A stretch of DNA of 64,000 bases from Dehalococcoidia bacterium. GTDB lineage: Bacteria > Chloroflexota > Dehalococcoidia > UBA3495. The DNA lies in the NCBI GenBank assembly GCA_030753265.1, contig JASMCQ010000035.1, forward strand, positions 47,678-111,677, read 5' to 3'. This document shows, one piece after another, positions 45,323 to 53,582 of this stretch. Each line of letters begins with the position of its first letter. Within the stretch, counting starts at the first letter, position 1. The notes under the pieces are model-generated. The model had not been told where the DNA came from, ran no database searches, and saw only the letters and a program-made list of their open reading frames with translations. Both the position numbers and the translations under genes were made by a program.

Positions 45323-46198
45323 TCAGGTGGCTATTTTCTCCACCATGTAGCGGACGGTTCCCTTGGGAACGTTAATGACTACCTCATCACCCACGGACCG
45401 GTCTAGTAGCGCCTGCCCGACGGGTGATTTCGTGGAGAGTTTTCCCGATGCCAGATCCGCCTCCCGGATATCCACCAGGGTGTATACGATTCGTTTGCCG
45501 GAAGCGAGGTCTTTCAAACTGACCTTGGTGCCCAACGCCGATCGCCGGATTCGGGTTGCTCCCTGTTTGGAGAGGATTTGAGCGTTGGCGAGGCTGGCTT
45601 CCAATTCCCGGATCCTGCCCTCGATGACGCCCTGGCGTTCTTTCGCCGCGTCCAACGGGGCGTTCTCCCGAAAGTCTTTGTCCGCCATCGCCTGCCGGAT
45701 ATCTTCCACCACGCTGGTTCGCTCGAGCTTGAGTACCGCCACCTGGGCTGCCAGGTTATCGTAGCCTTCCTGGCTGAGTTGGGTGCTCTCCTGTTCTTGG
45801 TTCGAACCGGAGCCGGCCCGCCGGCCGCTGGTGCGGCGGGTCCGCGGAAGCCTCAAATGGGCGGCCAGACCGTTCTGAATCCACCCTTCATCCTTCCAAT
45901 AGCTCAAGAATGACTTTACCGGGCTGAGCCGGTTCGCGGACTCAATTCCCCCCAAGCCAATATACTGAGCGTAGTCGGCCACCTCAGACGGAGTCAGGTC
46001 AAGTACGTTTCTGTCCCTTCCACACCAGGCGACGAATCGGCCCAATTCGTGGTGATTCAGTGGCGCCTTCTTGCCGTTCTTCTTGGCGGCGATAAAACGG
46101 GTTAAGGCTTCTGAAAGGGAGGGACCAGAAAAAATTGCCAACTCCAACACCTCCGGGGGGCGAACCTGAATCGCGACCACGCCATGCGACCGGCGCAT
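45323..46198 (-). CDS. Recombinase core-binding domain fused to GreA
   Basis: A 291-residue protein. Residues 26-118 match the SAM-like core-binding domain of tyrosine recombinases (SANRLSPVKSFLSYWKDEGW). No catalytic recombinase domain follows. Residues 140-291 are a full GreA: the coiled-coil (SQEGYDNLAAQVAVLK) with the acidic tip D175 and E178 in DFRENAPL, then the FKBP-like half. GreA rescues stalled RNA polymerase, and the acidic tip is what cleavage needs, so it should be active. The N-terminal domain may bind DNA. ATG 46198 with GGAG 9 bases upstream is preferred to TTG 46213. Confidence 0.75.
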   Translation of the reverse strand: MRRSHGVVAIQVRPPEVLELAIFSGPSLSEALTRFIAAKKNGKKAPLNHHELGRFVAWCGRDRNVLDLTPSEVADYAQYIGLGGIESANRLSPVKSFLSYWKDEGWIQNGLAAHLRLPRTRRTSGRRAGSGSNQEQESTQLSQEGYDNLAAQVAVLKLERTSVVEDIRQAMADKDFRENAPLDAAKERQGVIEGRIRELEASLANAQILSKQGATRIRRSALGTKVSLKDLASGKRIVYTLVDIREADLASGKLSTKSPVGQALLDRSVGDEVVINVPKGTVRYMVEKIAT

Positions 46199-46559
46199 TA
46201 CGCCAGGCTCCAAGGCATAACCGCGGCGATTGCCAGGCCTGTTTGGGTGTCCGATGCCGGAGGAGTTGAGAGGTATTCCGATCCCGCCCTTCGGACCTTG
46301 TAACCCATGTTAATCATAGCAGTTTCTGCCCGCCATAGCAACGCGAAGGCCCACCTCCGGCGTCTCGCGGGGCGCCGGCCGGCACGCCGGGCGCGGGCCC
46401 GGAGGTTCAGATAGAGCGCGTCCGTCCCCCGGTTCGGGTAGAGGTGTCTTGCTCCCGGTATGCCGGCCGCCGGAAGATTCGGCGGCGATATCCGGCAGGC
46501 GCCCAGAGCTGAGGGTCTGGGTGATACGCGGCCCGTCGGCCGCTCTGGTGACGCCGCGA
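46199..46559. other. Intergenic region with GC-rich hairpin
   Basis: About 360 bp. CCTCCGG (46354-46360) and CCGGAGG (46399-46405) enclose a very GC-rich stretch that could fold into a hairpin downstream of the VOC gene. No gene is seen. Confidence 0.45.
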
Positions 46560-47090
46560 CTAGCTCCTTTCGACCAACCGGGCCTGCTCTATCTGCTCCT
46601 TCAAAGCCGGCACCGGGTTCTGGTCTTGGAAGACGTGTGGGTTGGCGTAGTCAGGGGCCTGACCGGTCGGGTTCGTAATCCAGACCGACGCTTCGAGGGC
46701 GATGCCGTTCGGATCGTGGAAGTAGATAGAGTGGATGAACTTGTGGTCGATTACCTGCGTCACTTCCACGCCGGCCCGGCTCAGCCGGTCCTGCAACTCC
46801 AACAGCCCATCCTCGTCTTCCACGTCGAAGGAGACGTGGTCGAACTGCAACCTGCCTCGCGCCGGCTGGCCGGCGGGTTTGTGGAACTCCTCTACCATGC
46901 CGGGCCACTCGAAGAAGGCGATGGTGCTGTTTGGTCCCGTCTCGAAAAAATAGTGGCGGTACGGATACCCCGCCGGCGTGTTTCCGATCGCCGCCACCAA
47001 CGGCATTTGCAGCACGTCTCGGTAGAAGCGAACGGTCTTCTCCATGTCGTTGGTAACCATTGCCAGGTGGTTTACGCCGCGAAATTTCAT
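46560..47090 (-). CDS. VOC-family metalloprotein
   Basis: A 176-residue vicinal-oxygen-chelate (glyoxalase/dioxygenase-like) protein with two beta-alpha repeats. Likely metal ligands are H8 (MKFRGVNHLAM), a glutamate in FFEWPG, H in FDHVSFDV and the late glutamate in GIALEASVW. Substrate is unknown. ATG 47090 has GGGGAGGG upstream. The longer frame to 47201 is rejected. It stands alone beside GreA-like and HAD genes. Confidence 0.82.
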   Translation of the reverse strand: MKFRGVNHLAMVTNDMEKTVRFYRDVLQMPLVAAIGNTPAGYPYRHYFFETGPNSTIAFFEWPGMVEEFHKPAGQPARGRLQFDHVSFDVEDEDGLLELQDRLSRAGVEVTQVIDHKFIHSIYFHDPNGIALEASVWITNPTGQAPDYANPHVFQDQNPVPALKEQIEQARLVERS

Positions 47091-47392
47091 TGTCCCTCCC
47101 CGAATATTCTCCGGCACAGACCCTGGGCAACCGGCTGCGCCTATTGGATTCAATATTAAGATTAGATGCAATTGGAATCGGTTGGATTTCGCCGGCGCCA
47201 AAAGCAGGAAGTTAACCAGCCCAAGCTGCTATGATGTTAGGGCGGCTACCGTCAGGGCTCCCCGGAGCCCGTTGCGGCGGTCCTTGGTCCGGATTTCAAG
47301 ATCGTGCTTGGGGCCCGCGAATTTGGCTAGCGATCGAAGCGGTGCGGACCCGTTGGCGCGGCGGGATATGACATAACAGGAGGGGTGTCGGC
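47091..47392. other. Intergenic region between divergent genes
   Basis: About 300 bp between the VOC and HAD genes. AT-rich stretch 47140-47175 may hold promoters for both; no boxes with good spacing were seen. Confidence 0.4.
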
Positions 47393-48037
47393 TTGAAAGC
47401 GGTTGTCTTTGACTGGGACCTTACCCTATGGAATAGCTGGGATATGCACGTCTGGATAATGCACCGGATGGGCGACAGCCTCGATTTGCCCCGGCCGGGG
47501 CTGGCCGCCATCGCCCAAGAGTTCTCCAGACCGTTCCTGCAGCACCTGGCCTGGTTCTTTGGCAAGGACGAGCAAAGCTTGAGGGACACCTACGTGGGAT
47601 TCTACCGGGACGCCGTGTCAAGAATGGCCAACTTGTATCCGGAGATAGAGGGAATGCTCCGGGCCCTCAAAGCCGGCGGCTACCGGCTTGCGGTCTTCTC
47701 TGACAAGCGCACGTCATTCGGATTGTCGGAGTTGGACCGGACCAACATCGGCGATTTACTGGACTACACCTTGTTCTTGGCGGAGGGCCGCCCCTACAAG
47801 CCGGACCCTCTTGGCCTGCGGGAAGTGATGGCGGCCTTGGACGTAACCGGCGATGAGACCCTTTACGTTGGAGACGGCCGCCAGGACGTGGAGTGCGCCT
47901 ACCGGGCCGGCGCCAAGAGCGGCGCGGCCCTTTGGGGGGCGGTGGACAGGGAGAAGGTGTTGGCCGGTCAGCCGGACTATTCGTGGGAGCGGGCTGCCCA
48001 GATACTCGGCACTCTGGGGGTACCGGCCTGCTCATAG
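47393..48037 (+). CDS. HAD-superfamily hydrolase
   Basis: A 214-residue haloacid-dehalogenase-like phosphatase. Motif I is DWDLT with D7 and D9 (MKAVVFDWDLTLW). Motif II serine or threonine follows in VFSDKRTS, motif III lysine in GRPYKPDP and motif IV in YVGDGRQD. A helical cap follows motif I. Substrate cannot be told. Start TTG 47393 with AGGAGG upstream. Followed by the membrane-protein gene, about 40 bp away. Confidence 0.85.
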   Translation: MKAVVFDWDLTLWNSWDMHVWIMHRMGDSLDLPRPGLAAIAQEFSRPFLQHLAWFFGKDEQSLRDTYVGFYRDAVSRMANLYPEIEGMLRALKAGGYRLAVFSDKRTSFGLSELDRTNIGDLLDYTLFLAEGRPYKPDPLGLREVMAALDVTGDETLYVGDGRQDVECAYRAGAKSGAALWGAVDREKVLAGQPDYSWERAAQILGTLGVPACS

Positions 48038-48074
48038 CGGCGGACCCACCGGTGGACCGGCGCCGAGAGGGCGG

Positions 48075-49217
48075 GTGAGAGCCTTTCTCAGATCGCCACG
48101 CTCCCTCGCCGCCGGGGTCTTCGGCCGCGGCTCACGTTCCGTTACGGACGGCTCCCGAACCCGGTCACTTCCCTCCTCCGGAGGACGCTTGGGTGGCAGG
48201 GAGCGAGCTGTAATCGCGGCCGTGGTCATGCTGGCACTGGTAGGCGTGTTCCTGGTCATTTTGGACTGGCGGGAGGTCCGGGATGTTTTGTCCGAAGGGG
48301 AATGGAAGTGGGTACCCCTGGCCCTGTTCATAACCGGTCTCTCGTACCTGTTCCAAGGTGGCAGCTTCAGCCTGATCAATCGGTCGTTCGGTATCCAACT
48401 AGGTTGGGAGGACCTGCTTAAAGTCGGGTACCTATCCGCCGCGATGATCGCCGCCGTCGGCGGGCTGGCCGGCCACTCATTGCGGCTGTTGCTGATGGTG
48501 CGCCGCGGGATGTCGGCAAGTGATGTCATGGCGCCCTCTCTTTTCCACGCCTACCTGGAGAGCCTGCTGTTCGCCGCACTGATACCGGCTGGCCTGACCT
48601 ACCTGCTCCTGACTCACCCCCTATCCCCCGAGGTGGCGGTTGCGTTGGGCATCGGCGCCGGGGCCCTGGCGGTGGCCTTCGCCTTGACAGCGGTGGTCTT
48701 CTTTTACGGGCCTGTAAGGTTGATAACCCTGCGGCTGGTGCGGGTTCTCTGGCGTTGGACTACTCGACACGAACTTGGGCCACCCCTGGACCGCTTCGAG
48801 ACCACCCTGGCGCGGGGATTGGCTGCGGTGCGGGAGCGGCCCCAGGTACTGGTCCTGCCCGTGGGCCTGGTCCTGGCTGACCGAGTCGCCCGGGTGGCAG
48901 TGGTTTGGATCTGTTTCCAGGCCTTTGGCAGCAACGTTGAGCTTGGCGTGGTTGTGACGGGGTTCGCCGTGGGCGTGGCTCTGGGGGTCATGTCCATGGT
49001 GCCGGGAGGCTTGGGTGTTCAGGAAGGCTCCATGGCCGCGACTTACCATTTCTTAGGGATGCCCTTGGAAGAGGCCGTCCTGGTCTCCGTTCTCTTCCGG
49101 GTGGTCTACCACTTGGCGCCCTTCAGCGTTAGCTTGGTCTTCTACCGGGGTATCCTATGGGGAGGACGCCGGGGCCAGGTTCACGATGGGGCGACGGCCG
49201 GCGCCGGCGCCGGCTGA
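48075..49217 (+). CDS. Lysylphosphatidylglycerol-synthase-like membrane protein
   Basis: An integral membrane protein of about 380 residues resembling the UPF0104/AglD/LPG synthase transmembrane domain family, with about eight helices and a conserved GGLAGHSLR and MVPGGLGVQEGS (the PGGLGxxE motif). The soluble MprF aminoacyltransferase half is absent. Start is uncertain: GTG 48075 follows a purine-rich GAGAGGG. The frame is open further upstream into the HAD gene. A later TTG near 48189 is possible. Confidence 0.72.
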   Translation: MRAFLRSPRSLAAGVFGRGSRSVTDGSRTRSLPSSGGRLGGRERAVIAAVVMLALVGVFLVILDWREVRDVLSEGEWKWVPLALFITGLSYLFQGGSFSLINRSFGIQLGWEDLLKVGYLSAAMIAAVGGLAGHSLRLLLMVRRGMSASDVMAPSLFHAYLESLLFAALIPAGLTYLLLTHPLSPEVAVALGIGAGALAVAFALTAVVFFYGPVRLITLRLVRVLWRWTTRHELGPPLDRFETTLARGLAAVRERPQVLVLPVGLVLADRVARVAVVWICFQAFGSNVELGVVVTGFAVGVALGVMSMVPGGLGVQEGSMAATYHFLGMPLEEAVLVSVLFRVVYHLAPFSVSLVFYRGILWGGRRGQVHDGATAGAGAG

Positions 49218-49482
49218 GGAGACGATGGATTACGTCTCAGGGCCGAGTTGATGCGAAGAAAGCGTTGCCGTCTGCGTGCTTCCGGGAGCCGGGTATTGCT
49301 GAGATCCCCTGAGCCCAGGGCGGGACCTGCTCATTACGGGGGAGACAGCTGCTCCCCTCCGGCACCAGGCACCCGGTCCCGGCGCCCCGGCGGACCCGCC
49401 AGGCGAGCCCAGACGCCGGCCCGCTCGCCGTCCGTGACGTGGTAGTATTCGTGCCGTGGTATCCACCAAACGGAGGGGGGCT

Positions 49483-50652
49483 ATGAAAATCGTGAACATC
49501 GAGACGTTCATCGTGGATGCGGGCTGGCGTCCCTGGACCTTCGTCAAAGTTGAGACCGACGAGGGCATCACCGGGTTCGGCGAGTGCACCAGCAGGACTC
49601 CTTACGGCGTCGCCGGTGCAATTCAAGACCTCAAGCGGTTTCTGATAGGTACAGACCCCCGGGCCTATGAGATGCGTTTCTGGGACATGTATCGGGCCAC
49701 GCGCTCCAGCCGGGGCGGCATAGCGGCCGGGGCAATCGCCGGGATTGAGCTGGCGCTGGTGGACATCAAGGCGCGGGCCCTGGGTATCTCGGTGGTTGAG
49801 CTGTTCGGAGGCCCAACCCGGGAGTCGGTTCGCCTTTACTGGTCTCACTGCGGCTCATCCAGGGCACGTGTTCCCGAGATTCTTGGCACGCCACCGATAC
49901 GGACAATGGAAGACATCACGGCTCTGGGCCGCGAGGTGGTCAGGCGGGGCTTCACCGCGCTCAAAACCAACACGGTGATCCCCGGCGACCCGTCTTCAGT
50001 CTACGGCTTCGGTGTTTCAGGCGGACCCGGTACCACCGATCAGGTGATTACAACCCCGATGCTCCGGCACATCGAAACCCTGATCGGTACCTTTCGGGAT
50101 GCCGTCGGCCCTGATGTGGACATCAACCTGGACATCAACTTCCATTTCAAACCCGAAAGCTGCATGCGGATTGCCAAGGTGCTGGAGCAGTTCAACATGT
50201 TGTGGCTCGAAATCGATAATCACGATCCCAAGGCCCTTTTGCAGATCAAGGAGTCGACAACCACTAGGATATGCAGCGGCGAGACCCTGCATCACATGCG
50301 GGAGTACCTGCCATTCTTCGACCTGCACGCCGCCGACGTGTTCATGCTCGACATCCAGTGGAACGGTTTCAGCCAGTCGAAGAAAGTTGCCGAGCTGGCC
50401 GAGGTGTTCCAGCTCAACGTGGCCCCCCACAACTTCAACAGCCATTTGGGGTCTTTCATCGCCGCCAGCCTGTGCGCCGTCGTCCCGAACGTCCGCATCA
50501 TGGAAATCGACATCGATGACGTGGCCTGGAAGGACGACCTGGTTACGAACGCCCCGGAGATCATCAACGGCCGAATGACCGTACCCACCGGGCTGGGTTG
50601 GGGTACCGAGCTGAACGAAGAAGTAATCAAGGAACACCTGCGGAAAGCATGA
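49483..50652 (+). CDS. Enolase-superfamily enzyme (mandelate-racemase/dehydratase-like)
   Basis: A 389-residue member of the mandelate racemase/muconate lactonising group. The N-terminal capping domain leads into a barrel with probable Mg ligands D217, E243 and E267 and a histidine at H316 (APHNFNSHLG). The KxK lysine pair reads K161-T-N163, so the second lysine is replaced, as in some dehydratase subgroups. Substrate is unknown, possibly a sugar acid. ATG 49483 follows GGAGGGG. The frame to 49456 is rejected. Confidence 0.82.
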   Translation: MKIVNIETFIVDAGWRPWTFVKVETDEGITGFGECTSRTPYGVAGAIQDLKRFLIGTDPRAYEMRFWDMYRATRSSRGGIAAGAIAGIELALVDIKARALGISVVELFGGPTRESVRLYWSHCGSSRARVPEILGTPPIRTMEDITALGREVVRRGFTALKTNTVIPGDPSSVYGFGVSGGPGTTDQVITTPMLRHIETLIGTFRDAVGPDVDINLDINFHFKPESCMRIAKVLEQFNMLWLEIDNHDPKALLQIKESTTTRICSGETLHHMREYLPFFDLHAADVFMLDIQWNGFSQSKKVAELAEVFQLNVAPHNFNSHLGSFIAASLCAVVPNVRIMEIDIDDVAWKDDLVTNAPEIINGRMTVPTGLGWGTELNEEVIKEHLRKA

Positions 50653-50720
50653 TGGGCTGCGGAGTCCGGGGGCCAAACGGCTTACAGACAGCTTCTAGGT
50701 GCGCTTCTCTGACTCACCCG

Positions 50721-52216
50721 CTAGTCGTCAGCGGTGGCCACTCCGGTCTGGGGCGACTTCAAGCCGGCGCCGGGCGCGGGCAGTGCCTTGTGGAAAGAGT
50801 TGATGACGGCCCCGGCGAGCATTATCGCAACTACGGCGAGCGCCGCGACCTGAAAGCCCCGGATGTAAAACCCTTGAGATTCCGATCCGGTCATCAGGGC
50901 GATGGTGGACGGTAACACCGTTGCCATGATAATCGTCGCCAGGGTGGCTCCAAACGCGTGACCCAAATCCCGTGTCGTCTCCAGCATCCCCGAAGCGAAT
51001 CCCCGGTGCTCAACCGGCAAAGCGTTCATCACCGTGGCGTTGTTCACCGTGTTGAAGGCGTTGGTGCCAACCGAGATGGGCAACAAGAGGAGCGGAATGA
51101 GCCAGACCGGAGCCTGGCCGGAAAATAGGCCCAGCAACACGAAGCCCGCCGCGATGGAAAGCATGCATCCGGGCCGCAGAAACTTGGGATTGTACTTATC
51201 GTACACGTTGCCCGCGATTAGAGGCATGAAAAGCCCAAAGGATTGATGGGGCAGCAATACGAGCGTTACGAATATGGGCGACAAGCCCTTGCCCTCCTCG
51301 ATCATCACCGGCACCAGGATAAAGGTCGCGAGCATGGAAAGGTGGAACATTACGTTGGAAATCAGCGAGAGGCTGAAGTACTTCTCCCGGAAATGCCGGA
51401 AATCCAGGAACGGGTACTTTGCCCGGCGCTCGACGACGATGAAAAGAGCCAACAAACCCAGGGACAGCAGGTTCACGGGAATGTGGTAGGAAAGGGCGCT
51501 CTCGCTGGTAAAGGCCCCTTCTCCGCCGTGGATATGCATTCCAGAGAGGAGAAACACCGAGGCCGTGGCAACTAGGAGGCCGGCGCCCAGGTAGTCGATG
51601 GGGTTGGAGTCCGCCACCCGTGACCATGGACCTGACGCAAGACCGGCAAGCTGCTCCAGATGACAATGAGGCCAATGGGCAGCAGGGTGAGGAATACCAG
51701 CCGCCAGCTGAGGAATTCGAGGAACAAGCCGAAAAGCCCGAGCCCAATCAACGTGCCCAATCGAGACCCGGTTATGGGGAAGGCATCGGCGCGTCCTCGC
51801 TCTTCGCTGGGAAAGGCGTAGGCCAGCATGGCGTTGCCATTTCCGTGGATCAGCCTGGCGCCAAGGCCCTAGACCCCGCGCCAGATGACGACTTGCTCCA
51901 GGCTCTGGGCCGACGCGATCAGCACCGCGGCCACCGAGATGATGATCGTTCCCAGGAAGAAGACCCTGGGGTGCCCGTACCGGTCGCCGAGCCGTGCTCC
52001 CAGGAACACCGGGCTGCCCAGCACCAGCAGGTTGACAATCACGATCCAGGCCGCGTCTTCAAGAGAGGCGTCAAAATGTCTGGCCATGCTGGGAAGAGCC
52101 AGATTCACCGGCATACTGGGGAGCTGCACCAGCAACTGGCCGCCGGTCATGGCCACCAGCACTTCTTTACGCTCCCGCGTCCCCACGATGGCCTTGTAAC
52201 TACTCAGTATGCCCAC
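50721..52216 (-). pseudogene. MFS transporter (DHA2/EmrB-like), broken by stop and frameshift
   Basis: Three pieces of one MFS transporter. The N-terminal piece 52216-51869 (MGILSSYK to IWRGV) ends at TAG (51871-51869). The same frame continues as GLGARLIHGNGNAMLAYAFP, so one Gln codon CAG appears changed to TAG. After SSLPVLRQVHGHG (about 51620) the reading frame shifts by one base, and the rest continues in another frame (ADSNPIDYLGAGLLVA...) to 50721. Helices match the 14-TM drug-efflux family. Either the gene is inactivated or there are two sequence errors. Confidence 0.85.
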
Positions 52217-52626
52217 TGACTACTCGAGCCTGATGAATGCTGACCCGATCGCGCCATAGGTCCGCCCGGCGCCCTCCGACTGAAAATGGCGCTTGGCCAG
52301 GGCCGGTCCAACCCTTACGAAAAGTGAGGCAAGCCGTGTTGTCCCACCGAGGCGTGGCAGCATGGCTTGCCGTCTTCCGGTCTCGGTGACTCTCTGTGGC
52401 GGACCAGAAGTATAAATAAATCTAACAGAATTCCTAGCGGCTGGTTAGCCCGGGCCGAGGGACCGGCGCCACTTCTTCGATGAGCCAGCCTCGCTTTCGT
52501 GGCGATGGCCGGCGGGTCAATGCCCGCCGCGACTACTCCCCGTTCCAAGCGGGATCGACCGAAGATCCGCCGAAAGCCTATCCAGCAAACCGCCGAACAA
52601 AGGCCGTGAGATGGGCTTTTCGCGGT
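52217..52626. other. Intergenic region
   Basis: About 410 bp with no gene. It has an AT-richer patch around 52395-52430 that could be a promoter for the minus-strand MFS gene. No repeat of the recurrent families. Confidence 0.4.
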
Positions 52627-53271
52627 TCAGGAGCCGGAATGCAGCGTCGCCGCGGACTGGGACGCTTCTTTTTCAGCCCGGAGCATGTCCGTGGTCAGCC
52701 TGACCAGGGTGTTACGGTTGATTGCGCCCGCCCGTCTTTCGAAAATCTCTCCGTCCGACGTGATGAACACCGTGGTCGGCATACCGGTCACATCGTACTT
52801 GCGGGGTACGCCGCCGTCGCCGGTGAACCCGGCGGGATAGGTAACTCCCAGCTCCCGCAGCAGGTCTTCCGCGTCCCGGTGCGATCCCAGGCCCACGAAT
52901 GGCCCGATGTCGACACCAACAAGGGTCACCTGATCGCGGTACTCTTCGAAAAACTGCTGGAACTGGGGCATCTCGGCCCGGCAGGGCGGACAGAGGCCCG
53001 CCCAGAAGTTGAGGATCACCGGCTGGCCTCGGAGCTGTGATAACTCCAGGTCTCGGGCGCCCAACTCGGTAACCCCTTGGTACAGAGAGAACGAGAAGTT
53101 GGGTGCGTTGGAGGCCCCTGCAATAGCTCCGACGGCCAAGACTATGACCACGGCCAAGACGGCAAACGCCGCAGCGCCCAGTCCGCCAAACTTCAATGTT
53201 TGCCGGCGTTGCTTTTGGGAGCCCGCTCGGGCCGCGGCTGAGACCCGCTGTCCTGACCTCCGTTTCGCCAT
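52627..53271 (-). CDS. TlpA-like membrane-anchored thioredoxin
   Basis: A 214-residue thiol-disulfide protein. An N-terminal basic tail and one membrane helix (about 29-53) anchor it, and the soluble redoxin domain faces the outside. The active site is C94-P-P-C97 in NFWAGLCPPCRAEMP, with the cis-Pro loop GMPTTVF. It could reduce extracytoplasmic disulfides, for instance in cytochrome maturation. ATG 53271 has AGGAGG upstream. It is alone beside the CoA-transferase genes. Confidence 0.86.
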   Translation of the reverse strand: MAKRRSGQRVSAAARAGSQKQRRQTLKFGGLGAAAFAVLAVVIVLAVGAIAGASNAPNFSFSLYQGVTELGARDLELSQLRGQPVILNFWAGLCPPCRAEMPQFQQFFEEYRDQVTLVGVDIGPFVGLGSHRDAEDLLRELGVTYPAGFTGDGGVPRKYDVTGMPTTVFITSDGEIFERRAGAINRNTLVRLTTDMLRAEKEASQSAATLHSGS

Positions 53272-53582
53272 CGTCCGATCCTCCTAGAAAGAAGTTGCGT
53301 CCCCACGGAAAACAAGAGTTGGACACAAGCTTTAGATGCATCTCGCGACGATGGGATGTAGCACCCCGGCGCTTCACGGATTCCAGCAGGTACAGCCCGG
53401 CGGCAGGGTGAGTCTGGCGAAGAAGGGCAGAGGCAGTTGGGCCTTGGCTCGAAAGCCGGATCGGCGATCAGCCATAGCGCTGCCGGCAGCAGACGGCAGG
53501 CGGGATTGACTTGTCGAGCGATGGGGAGCGGGTGACCATCGAGTTGAGGCGGAGGCAACCGCAATCGTGCCTCAACCGGCCC
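53272..53582. other. Intergenic region
   Basis: About 310 bp with no recognisable feature. Confidence 0.4.
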
